In this document: one piece after another, positions 25,255 to 34,885 of the stretch
Position numbering within the stretch: the first letter of the stretch is position 1
Layout: the number at the start of each line of letters is the position of its first letter
NCBI GenBank assembly: GCA_021740915.1
Contig: JAIOYW010000010.1
Coordinates: forward strand, 124,001 to 188,000
From: Ignavibacteriales bacterium
Lineage (GTDB): Bacteria > Bacteroidota > Ignavibacteria > Ignavibacteriales > Melioribacteraceae
DNA: 64,000 bases
Direction of reading: 5' to 3'
Position numbers and translations under genes: made by a program
Notes under the pieces: model-generated
The model's database searches: none
What the model was told of the DNA's origin: nothing
Seen by the model: the letters and a program-made list of their open reading frames with translations, nothing else

Positions 25255-27711
25255 TTAGTCCTGATGTCTGCTGATCAGAGTTAGAAGAGGAAAATATTTC
25301 TGAGTATCTGAACCCGAAATATCAAGTACAATATTTCTACCCTTAAGCCATAATTCAGTCTGATCTTTGTAAGAATCCTTCAAAAGATGCCCCGACTGTC
25401 CTCCGGGCAGCACAACCTGCAACTCATTCGGATTGCCAAAATCGTAGAGAAAACGCAACGTCTGGCCAACACGGACATCAAAGGGATTCGTAAAACTGAA
25501 ATCAGTATTAAATATTGTCGTGCCGTCTCCTCCGGCTTCGTATGGTCCCGAATCAATAAAACGGTCTAATATACTTAACTGCCCGTGGAAAAGATGTTTC
25601 AGAGTGACCTTATGTATTTTCCCCCATTGCCACTCTGCCAGTTCTTTGCCGAGTTCGTTTTCGAGCCAACTTATTGCCTCTGCCATACTCCGTCTGATTA
25701 TTTCGTTTTTTCCTTCAATCTCATCCGTCCTTTTATCATCGAACCAGAGAGTGTCATTCCCCTTTAAGAATGCTGAAACAACCCTGTTCGAATTACTTGA
25801 GATCATAAGATACTCATTCAGCAATTCTTCATCGAGGTCATCACTAAAGAGATTTTTTATAAAAAAGTATTTAAATGTATTAAATATTGCAGGTGCCTGA
25901 CTCCTTGAATGCATTCGGCTATCCCAATGTGAAAGCAGTTCGAGAGCTGTCTCAAGGTTATTATGCCTGATCCTGACGCTGTCGAATGCAGCGAGGATAT
26001 AAGGCAGAATTGAATTTGCATAGGGTGAAATAATATCGGATTGATACTCTCTGAAATCTTTTATCGAATGTTTATCTTTTGAAGACAGGAGCTGTTTAAT
26101 TCTATCTATCCGCGAATCAGGTTCCCAACTGTTAGATATGTAAAAATCATAGCTGCCTTCCGGTTTATTATTTGCTGATGCCAAGAAACCTGCTGCAGGG
26201 TTAAATACTAAAGGCAATTTTTCATGAGGAATGTATCCCTTCCAGTCATAGTCGCCGGTTCTTCCGTCAAAAATTCCGGGAGGACTCGCGCTATTTCTTA
26301 TTGGTATTTTCGCGGCGCAGATATATCCGATATTTCCTGAATCATCGGCATAGATCAGGTTCTGCCCGGGAGTTGAAAAATATGATGCTGCGTTTTTGAA
26401 GTCATCCCAGTTTTTTGACTGATTAATAAGTTTCACTGAGAGAATTTCATCATTAAAATCATAGCCTGCCCATCTCATGCTCAGCACAAAAGGATTATTG
26501 CTGTTTTTATTATTAAATGGATGCACACCGCTTATAACCGGACCACGATGCGTTAGATGGACATCAAAAAAAACAGAGATAGAATCTTTTACTTTAATTT
26601 CTTCATGGATAGTTTTAAGGGGAATGTAGCTGCCGTCAAAAAAATAATTATCACCTGTCGAATCAATTTGCTCAGCATAGAAATCGCAATCATCCGTCAT
26701 TAAATTCGTATAGACCCAGGATATATGCTGATTTTTACCGATAACAAAAACCGGCACTCCGGGAACTGTAAATCCATCACAATTAAGACTGTCACTTCTC
26801 AGTGATGCATAATACCATATCCCCGGCAGTGAAAGAGAGATATGCGGATCATTTGCTATAATAGGTTTCCCGCTTACCGAACGTGAACCTGATACCACCC
26901 AGTTATTTGACCCGATTGATGTACTTTCAAATCCGAGCAATTCTCTTAGTTGTCTGTCTGCATCAAGAAATCCAAATGATTTTCTTTGCTCCTTTTTTAT
27001 CTCAGGGAACTTAAATTTTGTATTACCATCATCCGAAATGATCAGATTTGCTGCTTTTTCGGTCCCGACCCTTTCTGCAATCGAAAGATATGCAAGATCA
27101 TTCCACCAGCTAAGGTTTAGAAGCCATGAGATGATTTTTGATGTCAGGAAACTATCCTCCGGTTTCCATTTTTCAGGAACATAGCCCAGCACATCAAACT
27201 CAATTGAATAAAATTCCGACTGCTCCATATAATAATTCACACCTTCGGAATAAGCTTCAAGCATTTTTTTTATTTCGGGCAGTGAAGATTTGAATGCCTG
27301 ATCGGCTGTCCTTTTTAATCCGATTACACGCGCCATCTTATCAACTGGAAGCAGCTTTCCGCCATATACTTCGCTGAGAGTCCCCGATGCTGCACGCCGC
27401 ATAACATCCATCTGGAATAATCGTTCCTGTGCATGCAGAAATCCGAGGGAAAAATATGCGTCGTGATTGTTTTCAGCGTAAATGAAAGGAAATCCTCTTT
27501 CATTCCTGTGAATCTTAATATTGTCCCCCCGGATAGGAGCTTCTCCAAAATCATCTGAATAATCGGGTATTGAGACTTTAAGATGAAAATAATAAACGGA
27601 AATTATTATAAAGGAGATGAGTAGAAGAAGAGCAAATCCCCCTGGAATATATTTAAGTCTTTTAAACATTAATTGTTTTCTATTACGAGTTGCATCAATT
27701 TTACTCTCCAA
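25255..27711 (-). CDS. Penicillin acylase-family N-terminal nucleophile hydrolase
   Basis: 818-aa precursor of a two-chain Ntn amidase. A membrane-anchor or signal segment spans about 22-42. The alpha-chain region (F-L-H-A-Q-E-R-L-F-Q-M-D and R-R-A-A-S-G-T-L-S-E) ends at the autocleavage site G267-Ser268, where Ser268 of S-N-N-W-V-V-S-G becomes the new N-terminal nucleophile. N-D-P-H-I and the late G-G-D-G-T region complete the active site. Family members hydrolyse N-acyl bonds (penicillins, acyl-homoserine lactones, acyl-amino acids); the natural substrate is unknown. An alternative start at 27669 (Met15) would trim the basic leader. It is the first gene of a seven-gene minus-strand run and is divergent from rmuC across 55 nt. 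Confidence 0.9.
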   Translation of the reverse strand: MESKIDATRNRKQLMFKRLKYIPGGFALLLLISFIIISVYYFHLKVSIPDYSDDFGEAPIRGDNIKIHRNERGFPFIYAENNHDAYFSLGFLHAQERLFQMDVMRRAASGTLSEVYGGKLLPVDKMARVIGLKRTADQAFKSSLPEIKKMLEAYSEGVNYYMEQSEFYSIEFDVLGYVPEKWKPEDSFLTSKIISWLLNLSWWNDLAYLSIAERVGTEKAANLIISDDGNTKFKFPEIKKEQRKSFGFLDADRQLRELLGFESTSIGSNNWVVSGSRSVSGKPIIANDPHISLSLPGIWYYASLRSDSLNCDGFTVPGVPVFVIGKNQHISWVYTNLMTDDCDFYAEQIDSTGDNYFFDGSYIPLKTIHEEIKVKDSISVFFDVHLTHRGPVISGVHPFNNKNSNNPFVLSMRWAGYDFNDEILSVKLINQSKNWDDFKNAASYFSTPGQNLIYADDSGNIGYICAAKIPIRNSASPPGIFDGRTGDYDWKGYIPHEKLPLVFNPAAGFLASANNKPEGSYDFYISNSWEPDSRIDRIKQLLSSKDKHSIKDFREYQSDIISPYANSILPYILAAFDSVRIRHNNLETALELLSHWDSRMHSRSQAPAIFNTFKYFFIKNLFSDDLDEELLNEYLMISSNSNRVVSAFLKGNDTLWFDDKRTDEIEGKNEIIRRSMAEAISWLENELGKELAEWQWGKIHKVTLKHLFHGQLSILDRFIDSGPYEAGGDGTTIFNTDFSFTNPFDVRVGQTLRFLYDFGNPNELQVVLPGGQSGHLLKDSYKDQTELWLKGRNIVLDISGSDTQKYFPLLTLISRHQD

Positions 27712-27766
27712 AAATATGTTTTTATTTATATTTTGACAGGAAATCTTTTCACGGAGAGGGAAACAA

Positions 27767-29092
27767 ATGAGTCTGGAACTATTTGTCTCAATTATTATTC
27801 TTATTCTTTCAATAATTATTGCAGCAAAAATATTTGGGAAAGATCAGCGTAATACATTATCCGATATCGAGAAGATGAATTCCAGATCAGAATCGCTTTT
27901 CCGGGATGAGTTCTCAAGATCCAGAAGTGAACAGCAGACTCAAATTAATCTTATCCGCGAGGAGATTAGAAACTCTATAAAAATTTTTGGCGAACAGGTT
28001 AACTCAAATCTCTCAGAAATAACAAAACTTCAGCGGTATCAACTTTCAGAGATTGGGAAACAAATGGAAAACCTGACTACGTCCAATGAAGCAAAACTCG
28101 ACAAACTTAAAGAAAAAGTTTCGGAACACCTGAACAGTATCCTTGAGAAAAATGATAAAAAACTTGAGGAAATGCGGAAAACCGTTGATGAAAAACTCCA
28201 CGAAACACTCGAAAAACGTCTTGGGCAATCCTTCCAGATAGTGAGTGAAAGGCTGGAATTAGTTCATAAGGGTCTCGGCGAAATGCAGACACTTGCTTCG
28301 GGAGTCGGTGACTTGAAAAGGGTGCTCACAAATGTAAAAGCCCGTGGAACCTGGGGTGAAATTCAGCTCAGGAATATCATCGAGCAAATTCTTGCACCCG
28401 GACAGTTTGAAGCTAATGTGGAAGTCAGGAAGGGATCTGGTTTCCGTGTTGAATTTATTGTCAAGCTGCCAGGCAGGGATGAGAATGGCAGCGATATTGT
28501 TATGCTCCCGATTGACGCAAAATTTCCGATTGAAGATTATCAGCGAATGCTTGATATGTATGAGCAGGGAGAGATTCAGGAATTTGAAAAGTTTTCAAAA
28601 TCTTTGGAAAACAGCATAAAAAGCGAAGCTAAAAAAATTCATGATAAGTATATTTACCCGCCTTTCACCACTGATTTTGCAATTATGTTTCTGCCTGTTG
28701 AAGGTCTTTATGCTGAGGTTCTTAGAAGACCTGGTCTGACAGAACATCTTATGAGGGATTTGAAAATAGTTATCGCCGGACCGACAAACTTAGCCGCCAT
28801 CCTCAATAGTCTGCAGATGGGGTTCAGGACACTCGCAATCGAAAAAAGATCGGGAGAGGTCTGGAAGCTGCTTGGCAGTGTTAAAACCGAATTTAAGAAA
28901 TTCGGTGATGTGCTTGAAAAAACAAGAACAAAACTTGATCAGGCAAGTCAGACAATCGGCGAGGCAGCAACAAGAACAAGAGTGATTGAAAGGAAATTGA
29001 GCGGTGTTGAGGAATTACCCGCAGCAGAATCCGCAAATATGCTGGGTATCAATAATGTTACTGAGAATGGATTACCTGCGGAGGAAGATTAA
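27767..29092 (+). CDS. rmuC: DNA recombination protein RmuC
   Basis: 441 aa. An N-terminal membrane anchor (I-I-I-L-I-L-S-I-I-I-A-A) is followed by a long coiled coil (about 30-180) and the RmuC nuclease-like domain (about 185-400: A-R-G-T-W-G-E-I-Q-L, L-P-I-D-A-K-F-P-I-E-D-Y, F-A-I-M-F-L-P-V-E-G-L-Y-A-E, A-G-P-T-N-L-A-A-I-L-N-S-L). RmuC limits rearrangement at inverted repeats in E. coli, which is of interest given the inverted repeat arrays later in this window. GGAGAGG precedes the start. Its stop overlaps the stop of the convergent small membrane gene by a few bases. Confidence 0.94.
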   Translation: MSLELFVSIIILILSIIIAAKIFGKDQRNTLSDIEKMNSRSESLFRDEFSRSRSEQQTQINLIREEIRNSIKIFGEQVNSNLSEITKLQRYQLSEIGKQMENLTTSNEAKLDKLKEKVSEHLNSILEKNDKKLEEMRKTVDEKLHETLEKRLGQSFQIVSERLELVHKGLGEMQTLASGVGDLKRVLTNVKARGTWGEIQLRNIIEQILAPGQFEANVEVRKGSGFRVEFIVKLPGRDENGSDIVMLPIDAKFPIEDYQRMLDMYEQGEIQEFEKFSKSLENSIKSEAKKIHDKYIYPPFTTDFAIMFLPVEGLYAEVLRRPGLTEHLMRDLKIVIAGPTNLAAILNSLQMGFRTLAIEKRSGEVWKLLGSVKTEFKKFGDVLEKTRTKLDQASQTIGEAATRTRVIERKLSGVEELPAAESANMLGINNVTENGLPAEED

Positions 29093-29292
29093 TCTCTTCC
29101 CCGAAATTTTGCGGCATCAAGAATGGACCAAAGGTGAATAATCCAGCCTAATAATACAACCCATAGGATTGCTGCCAAAGAAAATTGAATGAGTGCCATC
29201 AAAAGTCTTCCTTGCAGCAATTGGCCCAAACCGGGGATAAATAAACTTGCCAAAGCTGCAATTACATTTCCTGTGCTTCCTCTGCCAGACAT
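29089..29292 (-). CDS. Small TM2-like membrane protein (67 aa)
   Basis: 67 aa with two hydrophobic spans. The motif L-F-I-P-G-L-G-Q-L-L-Q-G-R is typical of TM2-like small membrane proteins, and the end W-I-I-H-L-W-S-I-L-D-A-A matches a group of conserved hypothetical proteins found in many Gram-negatives. Function unknown. It converges on rmuC, with the two stop codons sharing bases (29089-29092). Confidence 0.72.
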   Translation of the reverse strand: MSGRGSTGNVIAALASLFIPGLGQLLQGRLLMALIQFSLAAILWVVLLGWIIHLWSILDAAKFRGRD

Positions 29293-29433
29293 AATTTCCC
29301 TTTGTGATTTGACAAATCAATAATAACAAATTTTATAGAATTATCTAAGCCTCTCGCTTTTATCTTCAAAGATGACATTAATATTCCCGCTTTGTAAACT
29401 TTGGGGTTAATTTCCTAACACAAGTAAGGGAAC

Positions 29434-29466
29434 AAAAAAAAGCCCCGCTTTCAGGTGGCGGGGCTT
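29434..29466 (-). terminator. Rho-independent terminator of the PpiD-like gene
   Basis: Perfect 9-bp stem (AAGCCCCGC at 29440-29448 with GCGGGGCTT at 29458-29466), 9-nt loop, and an A-run at 29434-29441 that gives the U-tract on the minus strand. It begins 8 nt after the isomerase stop codon. Confidence 0.9.
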
Positions 29467-29474
29467 AAGAACTT

Positions 29475-31568
29475 TCATCTGTAGAACAGATGCCTGTTAT
29501 CTATAATTTCAACTTCCTTCTTCAATGATTCAAGCCATTGCTGATATGCCTGAGCTTTTTTCTGCTGAAGCATCTGATCCCTCAACAAATTCTTCTGCAT
29601 AGCAAACTTTGATGAATCGAAAGGCGTTCTTTCGGTTACTTTTATAAGATATGCACCTTTAATTCCTGTAACCGGTTCAGATATTTTATTGATATCACCG
29701 TTCAATGCATAATTGATAAATGCATAATCTCTGCCGACTGTAGGAACATTGCCGCTCGGAGTGAATTTATTAGCCTGCGCTAATCTGACATTCGGCGATA
29801 AATTCTTTGCTTCATTCAGATCAGTTTTATTTCCGAGTTTTTTACGAACATCCGTAGCAATTGTCAAAGCTTTTTTCTTCTTCATTTCACGGACATAAGC
29901 AATTTTGACCTGATCTTTTACTTCGTCAAATGGCTTAAATCCAGCTTTAATAATTTCAGAAACGGTTACGACAGTATATCCTGAAGGAACCTTAAAAACT
30001 TTACTTACGTCACCCGGATCGTTATTGAATGCGAACTCGATGAGAGCCTTACTTGCACCAAGTCCGGGAACTGAAGTAGCATCCTCTTTGAAAGGAGCTG
30101 ATTCGAGTACCTGATATTTCAGGTTTACTGCTTCAGATTCGTATTCATATTTATCAGCAAGATAAGCAAAATCGTTAGCATCGTTGTAAATTTTGTCAAT
30201 AGTCGTTGCGCTGGGTTCAATTTTCCTGACTATTTTTTCGAGGATATATTTTTTGTCCGATTTTCCGGTCACTTTTACGATATGGAATCCAAATGAAGAC
30301 TGAACCGGTTTCTGGACTTCACCAACTTTACCTTCAAAAGAAGCTTTTTCAAATTCGGGAACCATCTGTCCTCTTCCGAACCACCCAAGATCACCGCCCT
30401 TTTTAGCGCTGCCGGGATCGGCTGATCTGGTTTTTGCTGCTTCTTCAAATCCAATCTGTCCTGATTTAATTGCCTCGTAAAGTGAATCGGCTGCAGCTTT
30501 AACTACTGATTCAGGTCCGTTCATCTCAATGAGAATATGCGAAGCGCGGACAATCTCATCCGAACCTGATACCTGTCCCGTAACTCTATAAAGGACATAT
30601 CCGGCAGGAGTGATAACTGGTCCAACGAGCGATCCGGTATTTGCACCTGCGATCAGATCCCATGCGCTTTCAGGAATGAGGGAAAAACCAACTGTATCCT
30701 GACTGTAAGGCTGATCTGAAAAAGTATCAACATAAAACTTGAAATCGCTTGAATCTCTTGCAAAATCGCCTCTGACACCAGTTAATGTATTAATAATATT
30801 CAGTGTATCATCCTTGGATGCTTCACGTTTGAATACAACATACTTAACTTTTCTCTGCGGCTCTATTTTATAATCGTCGATTTTTTCCTGATAAAAATCC
30901 TTCAGATCACCATCATCGTACTTAATATCATCATCCTTTAAAACCACAGATTCAACAAGCGCATATTCCGCGGTTATTGTAGTGTTTCTTTCAAGATACG
31001 ATCTTTTAACTTCGGCTGGTGAGACAAGAATAGTTCCTTCAATCATATTCTGGAGTTTTTCCTGAATAAGCTGCTGCTTAACTGCTTCTTCTGCCTGTAC
31101 AAGTATTTCTTTGTTCTTTGGATCAAAGATTGCCTGCTCATACATCTGCTTGTTGAAATTACCAACTGAATCAATAAAACTTCTGCGTAAGAACTCAGGA
31201 GGATTGTCTCCAAGAATTTTATCCCTGACTTCCTGATCGGAGACTTCTATACCGAATTCCCGAATCTTATTCTCAAGAAGCTTCTGAGTTACGATAGCAT
31301 CCCAAACCTGATCACGAAATCTATCCATCTGGCTTTCGTCAATTTCCTGACCTGTCGATTGCATCTGATTCTGACGGGCTGTTTCAACAAAATTGGAAAA
31401 CTCCTCATAAGTGATCCTCTCTCCGCCAATTGAACCGACATCGTTTGATCTCTGACCAAAATTCTCAAGAACTTTGGAATCCGAAATAACCATGAAGAGT
31501 ACGAAAAGTCCTCCAACGGTAATTATAAACCACGGAGCCAAACTCCGCATACGAGCCATCATGCCCAT
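29475..31568 (-). CDS. PpiD-like peptidyl-prolyl cis-trans isomerase (SurA/PPIC type)
   Basis: About 697 aa from the ATG at 31568, chosen because a strong CGGAGGA lies 11 nt upstream; the longer frame to 31673 adds 35 residues with no ribosome site. The protein has a short cytoplasmic N-terminus, one membrane span (W-F-I-I-T-V-G-G-L-F-V-L-F-M-V), a SurA_N-like helical region and a parvulin domain (R-A-S-H-I-L-I to S-F-G-F-H-I-V-K, including G-G-D-L-G-W-F-G-R-G-Q-M-V). A second, degenerate parvulin-like segment follows before the basic C-terminal helix. This is the PpiD layout: a periplasmic, membrane-anchored chaperone at the Sec exit. It is monocistronic, with a terminator directly after it. 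Confidence 0.9.
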   Translation of the reverse strand: MGMMARMRSLAPWFIITVGGLFVLFMVISDSKVLENFGQRSNDVGSIGGERITYEEFSNFVETARQNQMQSTGQEIDESQMDRFRDQVWDAIVTQKLLENKIREFGIEVSDQEVRDKILGDNPPEFLRRSFIDSVGNFNKQMYEQAIFDPKNKEILVQAEEAVKQQLIQEKLQNMIEGTILVSPAEVKRSYLERNTTITAEYALVESVVLKDDDIKYDDGDLKDFYQEKIDDYKIEPQRKVKYVVFKREASKDDTLNIINTLTGVRGDFARDSSDFKFYVDTFSDQPYSQDTVGFSLIPESAWDLIAGANTGSLVGPVITPAGYVLYRVTGQVSGSDEIVRASHILIEMNGPESVVKAAADSLYEAIKSGQIGFEEAAKTRSADPGSAKKGGDLGWFGRGQMVPEFEKASFEGKVGEVQKPVQSSFGFHIVKVTGKSDKKYILEKIVRKIEPSATTIDKIYNDANDFAYLADKYEYESEAVNLKYQVLESAPFKEDATSVPGLGASKALIEFAFNNDPGDVSKVFKVPSGYTVVTVSEIIKAGFKPFDEVKDQVKIAYVREMKKKKALTIATDVRKKLGNKTDLNEAKNLSPNVRLAQANKFTPSGNVPTVGRDYAFINYALNGDINKISEPVTGIKGAYLIKVTERTPFDSSKFAMQKNLLRDQMLQQKKAQAYQQWLESLKKEVEIIDNRHLFYR

Positions 31569-31881
31569 GCTGTAAAAATCCTCCGAAATAAAAAAATCAA
31601 AGAATGTAAATCTAAAATTATAAGGTATAAAAAGCAATTCCCGGATTTTTATTACTGTAATAATATCAATCACTTATGGGAGATCATTCTTAAGTGCTAT
31701 TCTTATAAGGACTATCGCAACTGAAAATATTTACACTATGCTGAAATACCCGGAAATCGTTAATGTCCCTGTATCAGCAGGGATAAGCCGCATTTATGTT
31801 TCTGGAATTGCAAAAAAGCCGCACCGATTTGTAACAAATTTCACCCGGCAGGACTCTAAATACTAAACAAAAACAAATAGA

Positions 31882-32421
31882 ATGCAAAACGAAAATTATC
31901 TTATCGAAAAGATAAAAAAAGGAGATCACCGGGCATTTAAAAAATTGTTTGATGATTATGCCCCTAAACTTTACAGATTCCTTTTTCAATTCTCCGGTCA
32001 GCGTGATGAGGTTGAGGATTGGGTTCAGGGGGCATTTGTGAATGCCTATCAAAATATTGCATCTTTCAGAGGTGAATCCGGATTTTCGACCTGGCTTTTC
32101 AGGATTGGGATCAATCTGATGAAAAAATCAAAACGCAGAAATAATTTTTTTGATAATATTTCTGAAACAACAGAGATCGGAGATCATTGCGAAAACCCGG
32201 CTGAAGATTTTGAGTGGGAAGATAAAATGAAAAAATATTTTTCCGGAATTCCCGAACTGAACAAAGCAGTTTTTATTCTCAGCATTTTTGAAGAATATTC
32301 ACACAATGAGATTTCTGTCATCCTCGGTATAAGCCCTGAAAATTCGAGGATCATTTTATTCAGGACAAAAAAAATTTTAAGGTCAAAAATTGAATCGGAG
32401 ATAAATAATGAGCAATACTGA
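31882..32421 (+). CDS. ECF-type RNA polymerase sigma factor
   Basis: 179 aa. Region 2 is seen in D-H-R-A-F-K-K-L-F-D-D-Y-A-P-K-L-Y-R-F, D-E-V-E-D-W-V-Q-G-A-F-V-N-A-Y and F-R-G-E-S-G-F-S-T-W-L-F-R-I; region 4 in I-F-E-E-Y-S-H-N-E-I-S-V-I-L-G-I-S-P-E-N-S-R. An ECF sigma factor lacks region 3 and usually answers to an envelope signal via an anti-sigma partner. The next gene overlaps it by 14 nt and encodes a one-span membrane protein that could play that part. Upstream, 31569-31881 is shared with the divergent isomerase gene. Confidence 0.92.
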   Translation: MQNENYLIEKIKKGDHRAFKKLFDDYAPKLYRFLFQFSGQRDEVEDWVQGAFVNAYQNIASFRGESGFSTWLFRIGINLMKKSKRRNNFFDNISETTEIGDHCENPAEDFEWEDKMKKYFSGIPELNKAVFILSIFEEYSHNEISVILGISPENSRIILFRTKKILRSKIESEINNEQY

Positions 32422-32899
32422 TAAATTCTATTCGGCGGAGGAAGAACTCGGAAAATTTGCCCACCGGAAAATTTGGTGGAAAGTGCGCAGAGATATCCGC
32501 AATCCGGAAAAGTATTCTGCTTTCAATTTCAAAAGTTTTGTCCTCGGAGCGGCAACTGTCCTTATCCTTTTCCTCGTGCCTGCCGTTATTTCATTTTTAA
32601 ATGATTTTTCTGAATCGCGGACGTATCAGGGAAACGGAGAAGTGATAAATACATACAGCCGGGCAGCATCCTTTTTTGAGGACAGTATGGAGAAAAAACT
32701 CAGTAAAAATACCGGTGTTGAGGTGGACGGCAAACTCGTTGCACGAAAAGAGCAGCTTAATGACATTAATAATGCTCTTGCCGAGATAAAAGAAAAGGAT
32801 GGCAATTTGAGGGCTGAAAAACTCGAACGGATAATCGCGCTTTATAAAATGAAAATTGAAATTATTGATAAAATTATAATGATGGAGTTGGAAAAATGA
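32408..32899 (+). CDS. One-span membrane protein, candidate anti-sigma factor
   Basis: 163 aa. About 45 cytoplasmic residues (Y-S-A-E-E-E-L-G-K-F-A-H-R-K-I-W-W-K-V) lead into one membrane span (F-V-L-G-A-A-T-V-L-I-L-F-L-V-P-A) and a periplasmic, helical, charged C-terminal part. No zinc-finger (HxxxCxxC) anti-sigma motif is present. The topology, and the 14-nt overlap with the ECF sigma gene before it and 4-nt overlap with the gene after it, make a membrane-bound sigma regulator the best guess. No homology-level evidence supports this. Confidence 0.62.
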   Translation: MSNTDKFYSAEEELGKFAHRKIWWKVRRDIRNPEKYSAFNFKSFVLGAATVLILFLVPAVISFLNDFSESRTYQGNGEVINTYSRAASFFEDSMEKKLSKNTGVEVDGKLVARKEQLNDINNALAEIKEKDGNLRAEKLERIIALYKMKIEIIDKIIMMELEK

Positions 32900-34284
32900 A
32901 AAAGCTTATTTTGATCGTCTCCCTGTTTTTGGCTGGCAGCCTTTTTGCCGAAAAGATTAAGGAATTCAAACAAAATTATCCCGTTGATAAAGGACAGAAA
33001 GTAAGGATCGAGGGACTTTCCGGTGGTAGTTTCGATATTGTCGCCTGGGATAAGGATGAGGTTGCTTTTGAACTTGCGCTTTCTGTTAAATCCAATAAAA
33101 AGAAAATTGAGAAAGAGTATTTCGATGAATTCAAAATTAAAACTGAAATGGTTGGTAATGAAAGGGTGATAATTTTTGATGAACCTTCCGTCTCGCCTGA
33201 TTATTCCTTCTGGGATATAATAACACTCAGCCTCAATTTCAGTTTCAGTTCCGATCTCAAAGGAAAAATATACCTGCCGGCACGTTCAACTACACTCCGG
33301 ATCGCCTATTCCGATATCAATATGCATGGATTCAATTCACCGCTGAGAATTATCGGGAAATCGAATAAAATCTGGTTCGAACAAATTAATGGCATCGAGG
33401 AAATAAGCAACGATTACGGAGAATTTAACATCAGGAATTCTGCCGGAAATCTTAAATTGGAAAATAAAAGCGGTAAAGTGAATATTATTGATTTTACCGG
33501 CAATGTAACTCTTGATGCTAAATATGCCGAAATAAAATTAGGGCGGATCAAAGGGAATTGTATCCTTAAATCTCAAAGCGCCGGGATAACAATCGACGGT
33601 ATCGAGGGTGATTTGTCGGTTGAATCAAAATATTCGAATTTGCAGATCAGGGCTATTACCGGAAAAGTTGATGTTGAAAATCAAAGCGGCGATATATCAA
33701 TCTCTGAGGCAGGACCCTTTACTATTGATGCCCCATATTCCACTATTTCGGTAACCGGGGCAGGTTCGGAAAAAATCGGAAATAAGATCACCTCGAAATC
33801 GGGAAAGCTGAGATTCAGGGATACAAAAGGCGCGCTTATGATTCGTGACGGGTATTCAGGTATCTCATTTTCAGAGACAAGCGGAGATATAAATATAAGC
33901 ACAACTTCCGGTACCATTGATGGAGACAGGATAAACGGGAATTTTATTGCAGATATAAAATACTCGACCCTGGAGATCGAAAGACTAACAGCCGATGAAA
34001 TCAATATTGTTAATCAGAGCGGGAAGATCCTGATCAAAGCGCTGAAAGAGCCGCAAAAAACTCTTATTAAGAACCGATACGCTGATATCTATTATTACCT
34101 GCCGGATGAATTGAAAGGAGATTATAAACTTTACAGCACTTACGGTAAAATAGTCACTGATTTTGGGTTCGATACCAAGGTACTCGGAGAATCCACCGCC
34201 ATATCAACTTTCTCCGGGATTAAAAGAGATATCACCGCCGAAATTGAAGCGCTAAACGGCAATGTTTATCTAAGGAAATTTTAA
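32896..34284 (+). CDS. Secreted DUF4097-like beta-repeat protein
   Basis: 462 aa with a signal peptide (residues 1-18, L-A-G-S-L-F-A). The mature part is built of roughly 20-residue beta-strand repeats carrying Y-S-x-I/L and S-G-x-I/V themes (for example K-Y-S-N-L-Q-I, N-Q-S-G-D-I-S-I, Y-S-G-I-S-F, T-S-G-T-I-D, N-Q-S-G-K-I-L-I), consistent with a right-handed beta-helix of the DUF4097/putative-adhesin group. Such proteins are often encoded with sigma factors and anti-sigma-like proteins, where they may sense or mark the envelope; their role is unknown. The last gene of the ECF sigma operon, followed by a terminator. Confidence 0.75.
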   Translation: MKKLILIVSLFLAGSLFAEKIKEFKQNYPVDKGQKVRIEGLSGGSFDIVAWDKDEVAFELALSVKSNKKKIEKEYFDEFKIKTEMVGNERVIIFDEPSVSPDYSFWDIITLSLNFSFSSDLKGKIYLPARSTTLRIAYSDINMHGFNSPLRIIGKSNKIWFEQINGIEEISNDYGEFNIRNSAGNLKLENKSGKVNIIDFTGNVTLDAKYAEIKLGRIKGNCILKSQSAGITIDGIEGDLSVESKYSNLQIRAITGKVDVENQSGDISISEAGPFTIDAPYSTISVTGAGSEKIGNKITSKSGKLRFRDTKGALMIRDGYSGISFSETSGDINISTTSGTIDGDRINGNFIADIKYSTLEIERLTADEINIVNQSGKILIKALKEPQKTLIKNRYADIYYYLPDELKGDYKLYSTYGKIVTDFGFDTKVLGESTAISTFSGIKRDITAEIEALNGNVYLRKF

Positions 34285-34328
34285 TCGTTCAGATATTATC
34301 GGAACAGGCCGAAGTAAAACTTTTTAAT

Positions 34329-34377
34329 AATTGCTCCGTCTTTCAAAAAACAAGGGCGGAGCAATTTTAAGTTTTTT
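34329..34377 (+). terminator. Terminator of the ECF sigma operon
   Basis: A 10-bp perfect stem (AATTGCTCCG at 34329-34338 with CGGAGCAATT at 34357-34366) closes an A-rich loop of 18 nt, which could pair further through G-U pairs; T-residues run at 34371-34377 after a short gap. It lies about 45 nt past the DUF4097-like stop. Confidence 0.75.
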
Positions 34378-34462
34378 TCAACATGCTGCTTTCTCAGGTA
34401 TTCGCCTGAGTAAATTCAGACCGCACAATTCAGCTTTTGAAACCCCGCATCTTGCTTTTAAA

Positions 34463-34491
34463 TTGACTTTGAATCATATTTTAGATAAATT
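34463..34491 (+). promoter_or_regulatory. Candidate promoter of nuoABCDEF
   Basis: TTGACT (34463-34468) and TAAATT (34486-34491) are separated by exactly 17 nt and end 25 nt before the nuoA ATG. The -35-like element is near-consensus; the -10-like element is weaker. It is the only reasonable sigma-70-like match in the gap between the upstream terminator and nuoA. Confidence 0.45.
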
Positions 34492-34516
34492 TTGAAATTA
34501 AAAAAAATCGACGGTT

Positions 34517-34885
34517 ATGATACAGAACTACATCCCAATATTTTTTGTAATTGCTGTGGCGGCAATATTTGGAGTTGCAGTTATTTTCTCCTCAAAACTC
34601 TTCGGGCCCCAGCGACCGGATAAGATCAAAGAAAGTCCTTATGAAAGCGGCAAAAAGCCTTTCGGCAATACGAAAGAAAGGGTATCGATAAAATACTATC
34701 TTGTTGCAATGCTATTCATAATATTCGATATTGAAGTTATTTTCGTCTATCCATGGGCGGTACAATTCAAATCGTTATGGGCTGAATTTGGAATTTTTGC
34801 ATTTTTGCCAATGTTCGTGTTCCTGATAGTTCTCGAAATTGGATTTTTATACATTTACATGAAAGGAGGATTGAAGTGGGATTAG
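34517..34885 (+). CDS. nuoA: NADH-quinone oxidoreductase subunit A
   Basis: 122-aa inner-membrane subunit of complex I with three membrane spans. The family signature [11 protein letters not shown] lies between spans 1 and 2, and the conserved acidic span 2 reads [15 protein letters not shown]. It is the first gene of nuoABCDEF; its end overlaps the start of nuoB by 10 nt. Confidence 0.96.
   Translation: MIQNYIPIFFVIAVAAIFGVAVIFSSKLFGPQRPDKIKESPYESGKKPFGNTKERVSIKYYLVAMLFIIFDIEVIFVYPWAVQFKSLWAEFGIFAFLPMFVFLIVLEIGFLYIYMKGGLKWD

Noticed and set aside
27712-27766. TTGACA at about 27733-27738 as a full rmuC promoter
   Set aside because: The match is good, but there is no room for a -10 box before the ribosome site and start codon.
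29475-31673. Longer start of the PpiD-like gene at 31673
   Set aside because: The extra 35 residues are hydrophobic without order and no ribosome site precedes them, whereas GGAGG stands 11 nt before the ATG at 31568.
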